Shown: positions 36,556 to 45,408 of the stretch, in pieces
Layout of the letters: every line of letters starts with the position of its first letter
Numbering within the stretch: the first letter of the stretch is position 1
Assembly (NCBI RefSeq): GCF_029210365.1
Contig: NZ_JARGES010000056.1
Location: 124,001-188,000, forward strand
DNA: 64,000 bases
Source of the DNA: Mesorhizobium sp. YIM 152430
GTDB taxonomy: Bacteria; Pseudomonadota; Alphaproteobacteria; Rhizobiales; Rhizobiaceae
Reading direction: 5' to 3'
Program-made: the position numbers and the translations under genes
Notes under the pieces: model-generated
Database searches by the model: none
Seen by the model: only the letters and a program-made list of their open reading frames with translations
What the model was told of the DNA's origin: nothing

Positions 36556-38445
36556 TCACCCGTACATCTCGTCGATCAGAGGCTTGTGCTTCTGCTCGAC
36601 GAAACTTCTCTTCAGCTTCATCGTCGCCGTCAGTTCCTCGTCCTCGGCGGTCAAGAGGACGTCGATGAGCCTGAAATCCTTGATCTGCTCCACGCGGGCG
36701 AATTCGCGGTTGGTCTCCTCCACGACGGAACCGATCAGGTCGCGCACCTCCTGCGCCGCGCATAGTGACTTGAAATTGTTGAACGGCACCTTGCGATCCT
36801 GCGCGAACTTTTCGACGTTTTCCTGATCGATCATGATCAGGCAGGACAGGAACTTGCGCTTGTCGCCGATGACCACCGCATCCGAGATGTAAGGGCTGAA
36901 TTTCAGCCGGTTCTCGATCTCGGCCGGGGTGATGTTCTTGCCGCCGGCGGTGATGATGATGTCCTTGACGCGGCCGGTGACGAACAGGAAGCCCTCATTG
37001 TCGATGCGGCCCACGTCGCCGGTTCGCAGCCAGCCGTCCTCGCTGATCGTCTCGGCGGTCTTGTCGGGCTTGTTCCAATAGCCCTTGAAGACATTGGCGC
37101 CCTTATACTGGATCTCGCCTTCCGGCGAGATGCGGATCTGCGATCCCGGAACGACCTTGCCGACGCTGCCGTTCTTCGCATCGTCCAGAAGGTTGATCGA
37201 GATGACGCCCGAGCTTTCGGTCATGCCGTAGCCTTCCAGAACGGTGATGCCGACGGCCTTGTACCATTTCAGAAGGTCGGGCGAGATCGGCGCTGCGCCG
37301 GTCGTCCCGCGCCGCAGCCGGTCGAAGCCGAGCATCCGGCGCAGATTGCCGAGCACCATGAAGTCCCAGAACGCATAGGCGAGCCTGGTTCCGGTCGGAA
37401 CCGGATCGCCCGCCTCCAGCGCCGCCGCCCGCTTCATCCCGGTCTTCACCGCTTGGGCGTAGGCCCAGCGGCCGATCGGCGTGGCATCGTTGGCCATGAT
37501 GGAGATGCGGCTGTAGACCTTTTCCCACACGCGCGGAACGCCGGTGAAGACGTGCGGCGAGACTTCGCGGACATTGTCGAAGACCGTTTCCGGGCTTTCG
37601 GCGAAGTTGACCGTCGATTTCAGCCCGATCGGCGTGAAGACGGTGATGAGGCGCTCCAGGATGTGACAGAGCGGCAGGAAGCAGACCTGCTCGTCCTCGG
37701 GCGTGACGGGCAGAGTCAGCGCCGATCCCATGATCGACACGATGATGTTCTGGTGGCTGATCATCGCACCCTTGGGCGGGCCGGTCGTGCCGGAGGTGTA
37801 GACGAGGATCGCCGTATCCTGCGGCTGCGACTTGGCGATCTCCTCGTCGAAGCGGTTGGGATTTTCCTTCAGGAACTCGCGGCCGATCCGGTAGAGGTCG
37901 TCGAGGAAGACGACCTGCTCGTCGGCGAATTCGTGCAGCCCGTCACGGTCGAAGACGATGACCTTCGACAGTCCCGGCATCTGGTCCCGCACGGACAGAA
38001 ACTTGTCGAGTTGCTCGTCATTCTCGACGAACAGGAAGCGACTGTCGGAATCGTTGACGAGATATTGGAGTTGCTTGGCCGAATCGGTCGTGTAAACGCC
38101 CGACGCGATGCCGCCCACGGACTGGATGCCGAGATCGGCGTAGATCCACTCCTTGTTGTCTTCCGACAGGATGGAGACCACCTCGCCCCGCTTCAGGCCG
38201 AGCGCCAACAGACCGAGACCGATCAGTCGGGCATGGTCGTAGAAATCGGTCCAGCTATAGGACAGCCAGATGCCGAAATCCTTCTCGCGATGCGCGATCT
38301 TCGGCCCGAGTTCCTGGCAGCGCTGGCGAAAGAGCTTCACCAGCGTGTCGCAGCCGTCGAAATAGAACGGCGCGCGCTGAAGATCCTGATTGAAGGAATG
38401 GCCGCGCACGGTCTGCATGGGCGGCAGTTTCTCCGCGATCGTCAT
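36556..38445 (-). CDS. AMP-dependent acyl-CoA ligase (long-chain acyl-CoA synthetase type)
   Basis: It activates a carboxylic acid to its CoA thioester through an acyl-adenylate. The 629-residue protein has the AMP-binding P-loop VYTSGTTGPPKGAMISH, GAAPISPDLLKWYKAVG, EGYGMTESSGVISIN, and GWLRTGDVGRIDNEG. The C-terminal-domain signature follows (GRVKDIIITAGGKNITPAEIE). It resembles long-chain (FadD15/ACSL) members, but substrate length cannot be read off. ATG 38445 has GGAGGAG upstream. It is embedded between livF (22 bp upstream) and livK (48 bp downstream), so import and activation are probably coupled. Confidence 0.92.
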   Translation of the reverse strand: MTIAEKLPPMQTVRGHSFNQDLQRAPFYFDGCDTLVKLFRQRCQELGPKIAHREKDFGIWLSYSWTDFYDHARLIGLGLLALGLKRGEVVSILSEDNKEWIYADLGIQSVGGIASGVYTTDSAKQLQYLVNDSDSRFLFVENDEQLDKFLSVRDQMPGLSKVIVFDRDGLHEFADEQVVFLDDLYRIGREFLKENPNRFDEEIAKSQPQDTAILVYTSGTTGPPKGAMISHQNIIVSIMGSALTLPVTPEDEQVCFLPLCHILERLITVFTPIGLKSTVNFAESPETVFDNVREVSPHVFTGVPRVWEKVYSRISIMANDATPIGRWAYAQAVKTGMKRAAALEAGDPVPTGTRLAYAFWDFMVLGNLRRMLGFDRLRRGTTGAAPISPDLLKWYKAVGITVLEGYGMTESSGVISINLLDDAKNGSVGKVVPGSQIRISPEGEIQYKGANVFKGYWNKPDKTAETISEDGWLRTGDVGRIDNEGFLFVTGRVKDIIITAGGKNITPAEIENRLKFSPYISDAVVIGDKRKFLSCLIMIDQENVEKFAQDRKVPFNNFKSLCAAQEVRDLIGSVVEETNREFARVEQIKDFRLIDVLLTAEDEELTATMKLKRSFVEQKHKPLIDEMYG

Positions 38446-38467
38446 GTCGGTCTCCTCCCGAATCCGC

Positions 38468-39280
38468 TCATCGCCACGTCTTCTTCTGCTTCCAGCGCTT
38501 CTGGCCGCGCTGGGTTTCCTCGACCACGCCGAGATAGAATTCCTGGACGTCCTTTGAGGCCAGGAGCCGGTCCGCCGTATCGGCCATGACGATGCGGCCG
38601 AGTTCCATGACATAGCCATAGTCGGCGACTTCGAGCGCCACCTTGGCGTTCTGCTCGACCAGCATGATGGTGACGCCCTGTTCCTTGTTGAGCCGGCGCA
38701 CGATCTGGAAGATTTCCTTGACGAGGATCGGCGACAGGCCGAGCGAGGGCTCGTCGAGAAGCATGATCTTCGGCTTGGCCATCAGGCCGCGTCCGATAGC
38801 GAGCATCTGCTGCTGGCCGCCCGACAAGGTGCCGGCAGCCTGCTTGCGCCGTTCGGCGAGGATCGGGAAATAGCCATAGACCATCTCCTCGTCTCGGGCG
38901 ACGCCGTCGGCATCCGAGCGCGTGAAGGCGCCCATCTTGAGATTTTCCTCTACGGTCAGGAGGGGAAAGACTTCGCGGCCTTCCGGCACATGCACCATGC
39001 CGAGCCGCACCACCTTGTCGGGATTGGCGCCGGCAATGTTCTGCCCGGCATAGAAGATCTGGCCCTTTTCAGGGTCCATGACGCCGGAAATGGTCTTGAG
39101 CAGCGTCGTCTTGCCAGCGCCGTTGGCGCCGAGGACCGTGACGATCTGGCCTTCGCGCACGTCTAGGCTTGCGCCGCGGATCGCCATGATCGGCCCGTAA
39201 TAGCTTTCGAGGTTCTTGATCGAAAGGATGGTCTTGGCTTCGACGGCCGCCTGCGGCGTCGGCTGCGCGGTCATGGTCAT
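38468..39280 (-). CDS. livF: ABC transporter ATP-binding protein, LivF type
   Basis: This is the second ATPase of the LivFGHM-type importer. The 270-residue protein has Walker A GANGAGKTTLLKT, signature LSGGQQQMLAIGRGL, Walker B IMLLDEPSLGLSP and switch region MLVEQNAK. It overlaps livG by ATGA. The symbol denotes the family; the substrate is probably the acid activated by the adjacent CoA ligase. Confidence 0.93.
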   Translation of the reverse strand: MTMTAQPTPQAAVEAKTILSIKNLESYYGPIMAIRGASLDVREGQIVTVLGANGAGKTTLLKTISGVMDPEKGQIFYAGQNIAGANPDKVVRLGMVHVPEGREVFPLLTVEENLKMGAFTRSDADGVARDEEMVYGYFPILAERRKQAAGTLSGGQQQMLAIGRGLMAKPKIMLLDEPSLGLSPILVKEIFQIVRRLNKEQGVTIMLVEQNAKVALEVADYGYVMELGRIVMADTADRLLASKDVQEFYLGVVEETQRGQKRWKQKKTWR

Positions 39281-40062
39281 GCCAGCACCTTTTCGTGTTC
39301 GTCGGCGACGCCGATATAGGCCTCCACCACTTTGGGATGGTTCTGCACCTCATGCGGCGTTCCCATGGCGAGCATCTTGCCGTCGGCGAGTGCCAGAACG
39401 CGATCCGACACCGAGGCGACGAGATGCATATCGTGCTCGACCATCAGCACGGTGACGCCCATCTGCTTCTTGATGTCCTCGACCCAGAAGGCGACGTCCT
39501 GCGTTTCCTCGACCGAAAGGCCCGAGGCCGGCTCGTCGAGCAGGAGAAGGCGCGGTTCGATGGCGAGCGCGCGGCCCATCTCGACCACCTTGCGCACCCC
39601 ATAGGGAAGGCCCGCGATGTACTTGTCGCGATAAGCCTGGAGATCGAGGAAGTCGATCACCTTCTCGATCGCCTCGCGGTGGCGGCGCTCTTCCGAGCGC
39701 ACGAAGGGCGTGAATAAAAGCTCGGACCACATGCGGCTGTGGCGATGGCGATGACGGCCGACGAGCAGGTTCTGCATCACCGTCGCATGATCGAAGAGTT
39801 CGATGTTCTGGAAGGTGCGGGCGATGCCGAGCCGCGCGATCTCGTGCGGCTTCCTGTCGAGGATCGACTTGCCGTCGAAGCGGATGTCGCCTTCCGCCGG
39901 ATCGTAGATGCGGCTGATCAGGTTGAAGATGGTCGACTTGCCGGCGCCGTTGGGGCCGACCAGCGCGAAGACCTCGCCTTCCTCGACGGAGAAGGAAACC
40001 TCGCTGACGGCGGTGAGGCCGCCGAAGCGCAGCGTGACATTGTCGAGTTCGAGCAAGCTCAT
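39277..40062 (-). CDS. livG: ABC transporter ATP-binding protein, LivG type
   Basis: This is the first ATPase of the LivFGHM-type importer. The 261-residue protein has Walker A GPNGAGKSTIFNL, Walker B LLLLDEPASGLS and switch His VLMVEHDMHLV. The usual LSGGQ/LSYGQ signature is altered to LPYGVRKVVEMGRAL, a variation seen in some carboxylate-type LivG proteins. It overlaps both livM and livF by four bases. Confidence 0.93.
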   Translation of the reverse strand: MSLLELDNVTLRFGGLTAVSEVSFSVEEGEVFALVGPNGAGKSTIFNLISRIYDPAEGDIRFDGKSILDRKPHEIARLGIARTFQNIELFDHATVMQNLLVGRHRHRHSRMWSELLFTPFVRSEERRHREAIEKVIDFLDLQAYRDKYIAGLPYGVRKVVEMGRALAIEPRLLLLDEPASGLSVEETQDVAFWVEDIKKQMGVTVLMVEHDMHLVASVSDRVLALADGKMLAMGTPHEVQNHPKVVEAYIGVADEHEKVLA

Positions 40063-41159
40063 CGCATCCGCTCCGTCTTGAGATAGGCTTTCTGGCGGCG
40101 GAACATGTCCTTCCGATAGAAGGGGAAGAGCTCGAAATAGGTTCGGATCTTCACCCAGCGGCCATAGATGCCCATCGGCTCGAACAGGATGAACAGGATC
40201 AGGATCAGGCCGAAGATCGCCGTCTCCATGCCAGGGATCGCGATCGAGCCGCCGCCGATCATGCGGGTCAGGAAGTCGCGCGCGACCGCGATCGACTGCG
40301 GCAGCATCGCGACGACAGCCGCGCCGAAGAAGGCGCCGTGGATCGAGCCCAGCCCGCCGATGACGATGGCGAGCAGAAGCTGGATCGAGATGATGAGATT
40401 GAAGGTCTCGTTGTTGAAGATGCCCGCATAGTGGCCCATCAGCGCGCCGGCGAGGCCGGTGATGCCGGTGGAGATGCCGAAGGCGACCGTCTTGGTGCGC
40501 GCCACGTTGACGCCCATCGCCTGCGCCGAAATCTCCGAATCGCGGATCGCGGCGAAGGAGCGGCCGAGCGGCGAGCGCAAAAGGTTGCGGTAGAACAGCA
40601 CGACCAGAAGCGTGATTCCGAGCGTCAGGTAGTAGAGCAGGTTCGGTGTCGAGTAGCGGTCGATCACCAGGCCGAAAATCTGGATCGGCGGGGCGATGAG
40701 GCCGATGACGCCATTGGTCAGCGGCGTCGCGATGACGATGAAATCCTCCACCAGGATGACGACGGCGATGGTACCGATGGCCAGATAGATGCCGTGCAGC
40801 TTGGTCATCGGCATGGCGATCAGGGCGCCGGCGATGCCCGCGATCAGCCCCGCGAGCGGGAACGAGATCAGGAAGGGCAGGCCGAGCCGCGTCTGAAGCA
40901 GGATGTTGGCATAGCAGCCGATGGCCAGGAACGCGGCATGGCCGAGGCTCGCCTGTCCCGACTGGCCGACGAGGATCATCAGCCCCATGCAGGCGATGGC
41001 CCAGATGAGGACGTTCGTCGCCTCGCCGAGCGCGAAGGTGGATAGCATGAAGGGCAGCGCCAGCGCCAGCGCGAACAGCGCCAGATACCAGCCCATCTGC
41101 TGGGGGTGGCGAAAGAGGTTGATGTCGGCGTCGTAGGACGTCTTGAAAACGGTTCTCAT
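40059..41159 (-). CDS. livM: ABC transporter permease, LivM type
   Basis: The 366-residue inner-membrane protein has about ten hydrophobic segments. The conserved cytoplasmic coupling segment is FAAIRDSEISAQAMGVNVARTK, of which the EAA-like core is RDSEISAQAMG. Family features MILVGQSGQASLGHAAFLAIG and GGLGSIHGAFFGAA are present. It follows livH by 4 bp and overlaps livG. Confidence 0.94.
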   Translation of the reverse strand: MRTVFKTSYDADINLFRHPQQMGWYLALFALALALPFMLSTFALGEATNVLIWAIACMGLMILVGQSGQASLGHAAFLAIGCYANILLQTRLGLPFLISFPLAGLIAGIAGALIAMPMTKLHGIYLAIGTIAVVILVEDFIVIATPLTNGVIGLIAPPIQIFGLVIDRYSTPNLLYYLTLGITLLVVLFYRNLLRSPLGRSFAAIRDSEISAQAMGVNVARTKTVAFGISTGITGLAGALMGHYAGIFNNETFNLIISIQLLLAIVIGGLGSIHGAFFGAAVVAMLPQSIAVARDFLTRMIGGGSIAIPGMETAIFGLILILFILFEPMGIYGRWVKIRTYFELFPFYRKDMFRRQKAYLKTERMR

Positions 41160-41163
41160 GCCC

Positions 41164-42039
41164 TCACACCTTCTTCGCGTGGACCTGGGCGAGGATGCCG
41201 TGCGGTCGGAAAATCAGGATGAGGAAGAGCAGGAGATACGGCATGATCTGCGAATAGCCGGAAGGCATGTAGCGGCCCGAGAAGGGCTCGATCAGGCCGA
41301 CGATGATGCCGCCCAGAAGCGCACCCGGCAGCGAGCCGAAGCCGCCGATGACCGCCGCCGCGAACGCCTTGATGCCCAGAAGCCCGATCGACGGGTCGAT
41401 GGAGCCCTTGGAGGCGAAGAGGATGCCCGCGACTGCCGCCGTCATGCCCGACAGCGCCCAGATCAGCGAATGGATGCGCTTGACCGGGATGCCCATGTAA
41501 TAGGCGGCGAGCTGGTTCTGCGACGACGCCTGCATAGCGACGCCGAGCTTGGTGCGGTTGAAATAGAGGTAGAGCAGCAGCGTCAGAACGGCGGTGACGA
41601 TGATCACCATCACCTCGTCGAGCCCGAGCACCACGCCGGCAAAGCGCACGTCGCGGCCGGCGATGGGCGAGGCGAGCGAGATCGGCTCGTGCCCCCAGAT
41701 GACGCCGGCGGCAAAGCGCAGCACGAAGCCGAGGGCGATGGTGAGGATGACGATGGCGATCTGCGACTGGCCGAACATGCGCCGCAGCACCACCAGATCC
41801 AGCGCATAGCCGAAGGCGCCCATGATCGCGATGGCGATCGGCACCGATACCCAGAAAGGCAGGCCCATGAATTGCGGATTGGTGAGGCCGAGGCAGATGA
41901 AGGCGCCGAGCATCATGAAATCGCCCTGGGCGAAATTCACCGCTTCGGTCGCCTTGTAGATCAGCACGAACCCCATGGCGATGAGGCCGTAGACGCAGCC
42001 ATTCGCAAGGCCGCTGACGATGAGCTGCAACACGTCCAA
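41164..42039 (-). CDS. livH: ABC transporter permease, LivH type
   Basis: The 291-residue permease has about eight hydrophobic segments. Family features are LANGCVYGLIAMGFVLIYKA, NFAQGDFMMLGAFI, and ASSQNQLAAYYMGIPVKRI. The start is TTG at 42039 with GGAGGAG eight bases upstream. It heads the livHMGF-ligase-livK set, 102 bp downstream of an MDR gene on the same strand, with only a weak hairpin in between, so it may share the TetR-controlled transcript. Confidence 0.93.
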   Translation of the reverse strand: MDVLQLIVSGLANGCVYGLIAMGFVLIYKATEAVNFAQGDFMMLGAFICLGLTNPQFMGLPFWVSVPIAIAIMGAFGYALDLVVLRRMFGQSQIAIVILTIALGFVLRFAAGVIWGHEPISLASPIAGRDVRFAGVVLGLDEVMVIIVTAVLTLLLYLYFNRTKLGVAMQASSQNQLAAYYMGIPVKRIHSLIWALSGMTAAVAGILFASKGSIDPSIGLLGIKAFAAAVIGGFGSLPGALLGGIIVGLIEPFSGRYMPSGYSQIMPYLLLFLILIFRPHGILAQVHAKKV

Positions 42040-42110
42040 GGACGTTCTCCTCCACTTTATGACACGCGATCTGACGCCGCGATGTCCTTCAACCTTAAGC
42101 TGCCAGAACG

Positions 42111-42139
42111 GGTGCGCAAGCTCCTCCCGCGCACCTTTT
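42111..42139 (-). other. Hairpin between the MDR gene and livH (possible attenuator or partial terminator)
   Basis: A 7-bp stem GGTGCGC/GCGCACC (42111-42117 and 42129-42135) starts 6 bp after the MDR stop on the minus strand. On that strand it is followed by CGTTCTGG, not a T-run, so it is unlikely to be a full terminator. It may instead stabilise the upstream mRNA. Confidence 0.35.
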
Positions 42140-42141
42140 CG

Positions 42142-43176
42142 TCATGGCCTGATGAATACCTTCCCGTTCGGCCGGGCAAGCTCCCCGGCCACCCGATCGA
42201 CCGCTTCGGCAAGCGGCACGATCGCGGTCACGTCCGTCTTCCAGCGCCCGTCGGCAAAGCGCTTCTGCGCCTCGACGACGGCGGCCATGCGCTTGTCGTT
42301 GCCGGCCGAGCGCATCCACTCGGTGAGCCAGAAACCCTCGATCTTCTTGTGCATGAAGATCATCTGGCCGGGCTCGACGATGGGCGTCGTTTCCGGATCG
42401 AGCCGGCCATAGACGATCCAGCGCGCGCGCTTGCCCATCGTATGGAACACCTTGGCGGCGAGCGGCCCGGTGACGGCGTCGAGGAAGATGCGCGGCTTTT
42501 CGGAGCCCAGCACCTCGGCGAGCTGGCGGTCGAAATCAGCGCTTTCCGCATTCAGCACATGCGCCGCGCCGATGGCCTTCAAGGGCTCGATCTGGTCGTC
42601 GCGGCGCACGATGGCGATGGGGCGGTAGCCCTCGTCCTTCGCCACCGCGATCATCAATTTGCACAACTGGCTCGCGCCGGCGGTGACGACGAAAGCCTTC
42701 TCGCCCTCGTCCCTGACGATGCCGAACATGGCGAGCGCGGTGAGCGGGTTGACGATCATCGCGGCCGCATCCTCGTCGCGCACGCCGTCCATGATCGGGA
42801 TCGACGCGGCGGCTTCGGCGATAGCGTAGTCGGCCCAGCTTCCCCAGTTGGAAAGGCCGGTGGCGAAGGCGACGCGCTTGCCGACGAGGCCTTGCGCCTC
42901 GGCGCCGGCCGCGACCACTTCGCCAACGCCCTCGAAACCGGCGGGCTGGCCCTTTTTCCGGGGCTGGCCGTAAAGCCCTTTCAGGAACATGACGTCGGAC
43001 GGGTTGATCGAGGCGAGCGCGACCTTGACCAGAACCTGGCTCGGGCCGGGCTCCGGCACCTCGATGGTCGCCTGTTCGACATAGGGCTCCATGGCTTCGA
43101 GCGCCGTGCCGGAATGCGCGCGCGCATAGCCGTCATTCTTGAGGAGCAAAGCGTTCATCGTCTTGGGAAGAGTCAT
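42142..43176 (-). CDS. Medium-chain (MDR) dehydrogenase/reductase, enoyl-thioester-reductase-like
   Basis: The 344-residue protein has an MDR N-terminal domain (PGPSQVLVKVALASINPSDV, GFEGVGEVVAAG) and a Rossmann domain (FVVTAGASQLCKLMIAVAKD) carrying GAAHVLNAES. The structural-zinc cysteine cluster of true alcohol dehydrogenases is absent, which points to a zinc-free NADPH quinone- or enoyl-reductase type. The substrate is not identifiable. It is 10 bp downstream of another MDR gene in the TetR/ACAD operon, so an enoyl-CoA or enone reductase role is plausible. GGAGA precedes the ATG. Confidence 0.83.
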   Translation of the reverse strand: MTLPKTMNALLLKNDGYARAHSGTALEAMEPYVEQATIEVPEPGPSQVLVKVALASINPSDVMFLKGLYGQPRKKGQPAGFEGVGEVVAAGAEAQGLVGKRVAFATGLSNWGSWADYAIAEAAASIPIMDGVRDEDAAAMIVNPLTALAMFGIVRDEGEKAFVVTAGASQLCKLMIAVAKDEGYRPIAIVRRDDQIEPLKAIGAAHVLNAESADFDRQLAEVLGSEKPRIFLDAVTGPLAAKVFHTMGKRARWIVYGRLDPETTPIVEPGQMIFMHKKIEGFWLTEWMRSAGNDKRMAAVVEAQKRFADGRWKTDVTAIVPLAEAVDRVAGELARPNGKVFIRP

Positions 43177-43186
43177 GATGTCTCCT

Positions 43187-44155
43187 TCACGGCTTCAGGA
43201 CGATCTTGCCGGTCGCGCCGCGATTGAGGACGCGTTCGAGGATGGAAGACGCGTCCGAGAGCGGATAGACGCCCTCGATGACCGGCTTGATCTGGCCGGC
43301 CAGATGCCAGCCGATCAGTTCCTTCATGTTGTCCGCATTGACCTTGGGCTCCTTGGCGGTGAAGGCGCCCCAGAAGACGCCGACGACGCTGTAGCCCTTG
43401 ACCAGCGTGAGGTTGACGGGAAGCTTCGGGATCGTGCCGGAGGCAAAGCCGATGACGAGCAGGCGCCCGCCCCAGCCCATCGAGCGGGAGAGAACGTCGA
43501 AGCCCTCGCCGCCGACCGGGTCGAAAGCGACATCAACGCCCTTGCCGCCGGTCGCCTGCTTGAGCGCGTCCTTGAGATTGTCGTAGCCGAGCACGATGTC
43601 GGCGCCGGCCTGTTTCGCCACGTTCTGCTTATCAGGGGTCGAGGCGACCGCGATCACCTTCGCGCCCATCGCCTTGCCGATCTGGACCGCCGCGACGCCT
43701 GTCGCGCCCGATGCGCCGAGGACGCACAGCGTCTCGCCGGGCTGCAACTGGCCGCGCTGCTTGAGCGCATGGTGCGCGGTGCCGAACCCGCACATCAGCG
43801 CGCAGGCGTCTTCATCGGTGAGGCCGTCCGGCAAAGGCATGACGGCACTCTCGTCGGCCGCCACCTTCTCGGCATAGGCGCCAAGCGCGGAAACCGAGCC
43901 GACCCGATCGCCGATCTTGAAGCGCGTCACGCCTTCGCCGATGGCCGAGACGCGGCCCGCCACCTCCATGCCAGGCACGAAGGGCGTCTCGGGTTTCATC
44001 TGGTAAAGGCCCTGCACCAGAAGGCCGTCGGGATAATTGACACCGATCATCGCGGCATCGATGACGACGGTCTTCGGGCCGACTTCCGGCTCCGGCCAAT
44101 CCGCGTAGGTGAGCGTGTCGAGCGGCCCGTAGTCGTGGGCGACGATGGCTTTCAT
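43187..44155 (-). CDS. NADPH:quinone oxidoreductase family (MDR) protein
   Basis: The 322-residue zinc-free MDR has MKAIVAHDYGPLDTLTY at the N-terminus, PFVPGMEVAGRVSAIGEGV, and the cofactor motif LGASGATGVAAVQIGKAMG. NRGATGKIVLKP closes it. The ATG at 44155 is preferred because AGGAGAAGG in the end of the ACAD gene is suitably placed; GTG 44161, overlapping the ACAD stop, is an alternative. Members include quinone reductases and acrylyl/crotonyl-CoA reductases. The neighbours suggest action on an alpha,beta-unsaturated intermediate. Confidence 0.85.
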   Translation of the reverse strand: MKAIVAHDYGPLDTLTYADWPEPEVGPKTVVIDAAMIGVNYPDGLLVQGLYQMKPETPFVPGMEVAGRVSAIGEGVTRFKIGDRVGSVSALGAYAEKVAADESAVMPLPDGLTDEDACALMCGFGTAHHALKQRGQLQPGETLCVLGASGATGVAAVQIGKAMGAKVIAVASTPDKQNVAKQAGADIVLGYDNLKDALKQATGGKGVDVAFDPVGGEGFDVLSRSMGWGGRLLVIGFASGTIPKLPVNLTLVKGYSVVGVFWGAFTAKEPKVNADNMKELIGWHLAGQIKPVIEGVYPLSDASSILERVLNRGATGKIVLKP

Positions 44156-44157
44156 TG

Positions 44158-45408
44158 TCACACCTTCTCCTGCGTGTACTTCTTCAGTTCCTCGCGGGCG
44201 ACCTGGCGGCGGTGGACGGCGTCGGGGCCGTCGGCGAGGCGCAGGGTGCGCAGGTGGGTCCAGGAGCGGGCGAGCGGGGTGTCCTGGCTGATGCCCTGCC
44301 CGCCATACATCTGCACGGCCTCATCGGTGACCTTGAGCGCGACGCGCGGCGCGACGACCTTGATCTGGCTGATCCACGGCGCTGCCGCCTTCTTGTCGCC
44401 CTGGTCGATCATCCAGGCCGCCTTGAGGCACAGAAGCCGCGCCATCTCGATCTCCATGCGGCACTCCGCGATGATGTCGAAATTGGCGCCGAGCTGCGCG
44501 AGTTTCTTGCCGAACGCCTCGCGGCGAAGCGAACGCTTGCACATCAGTTCGAGCGCCATTTCCGCCTGGCCGATGGCGCGCATACAATGATGGATGCGGC
44601 CCGGTCCGAGGCGCCCCTGCGCGATCTCGAAGCCTCTGCCCTCGCCGAGGATCAGGTTCGACGCCGGCACGCGGACATCCTCGAATTTCAGATGCAGATG
44701 GCCATGCGGCGCGTCGTCGTCGCCATAGACCTGCATGGCCCGCAGCTTGGTGATGCCCTTCGCATCGGCCGGGACCAGGATCATCGAATGCTGCTGATGC
44801 TTCGGCCGGTCCGCCGAAGGCGAGGCGACCATGGTGATGTAGATCTTGCAGCGCGGATCGCCGGCGCCGGACGACCACCATTTCTCGCCGTTGAGCACGT
44901 AATCGTCGCCGTCGCGCTCGCAGCGCATGGCGATGTTGGTGGCGTCGGACGAGGCCACGTCCGGCTCGGTCATCAGATAGGCGGAGCGGATTTCGCCGTT
45001 CAAAAGCGGTTTCAGCCAGCGTTCCTTGTGCTCGGGCGCGCCATAGCGTTCCAGCACTTCCATGTTGCCGGTGTCGGGCGCCGAGCAATTGAAGGTCTCC
45101 GCGCCCAGATGCGCCTTGCCCATTTCCTCAGCCAGATAGGCGTATTCGACCGTCGTCAGGCCGTAGCCCCGGTCGGAATGGGTGAGCCAGAAGTTCCACA
45201 GCCCGCGCTCGCGCGCCTTGGCCTTCAGCCCCTCCATGATCTCGGTCTGGCGCTTCGTATAGGCCCAGCGGTCGCCATCCTTGCCGATCTCGGACAGAAA
45301 TTCCTCGTCGAGCGGCATGATCTCCTCGCGCACCATGCGCGCGACCTTCTCGTGCAGCGGCCGGACCTTCTCGCTCATGGCGAGGTTCATCTCGGGATTG
45401 ACGCTCAT
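44158..45408 (-). CDS. ACAD10/ACAD11-like acyl-CoA dehydrogenase
   Basis: The 416-residue flavoprotein closely resembles the acyl-CoA dehydrogenase half of mammalian ACAD11. Matching wording includes GEKWWSSGAGDPRCKI, KHQQHSMILVP, NLILGEGRGFEIAQGRLGPG immediately followed by RIHHCMRAIG, and LRLADGPDAVH. In ACAD10/11 and the Pseudomonas levulinate pathway (LvaC), such enzymes act after a kinase has phosphorylated a 4-hydroxyacyl-CoA, removing phosphate to give the enoyl-CoA. The matching kinase-like gene lies in the divergent operon at 47521. It overlaps tetR by ATGA. The family call is strong; the 4-hydroxyacyl substrate is inference. Confidence 0.92.
   Translation of the reverse strand: MSVNPEMNLAMSEKVRPLHEKVARMVREEIMPLDEEFLSEIGKDGDRWAYTKRQTEIMEGLKAKARERGLWNFWLTHSDRGYGLTTVEYAYLAEEMGKAHLGAETFNCSAPDTGNMEVLERYGAPEHKERWLKPLLNGEIRSAYLMTEPDVASSDATNIAMRCERDGDDYVLNGEKWWSSGAGDPRCKIYITMVASPSADRPKHQQHSMILVPADAKGITKLRAMQVYGDDDAPHGHLHLKFEDVRVPASNLILGEGRGFEIAQGRLGPGRIHHCMRAIGQAEMALELMCKRSLRREAFGKKLAQLGANFDIIAECRMEIEMARLLCLKAAWMIDQGDKKAAAPWISQIKVVAPRVALKVTDEAVQMYGGQGISQDTPLARSWTHLRTLRLADGPDAVHRRQVAREELKKYTQEKV

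Noticed and set aside
42111-42139. Terminator separating the ACAD/MDR genes from livH
   Set aside because: The hairpin has a T-run only on the plus strand, where no gene precedes it; on the minus strand it lacks a T-run, so it was listed only as a hairpin.
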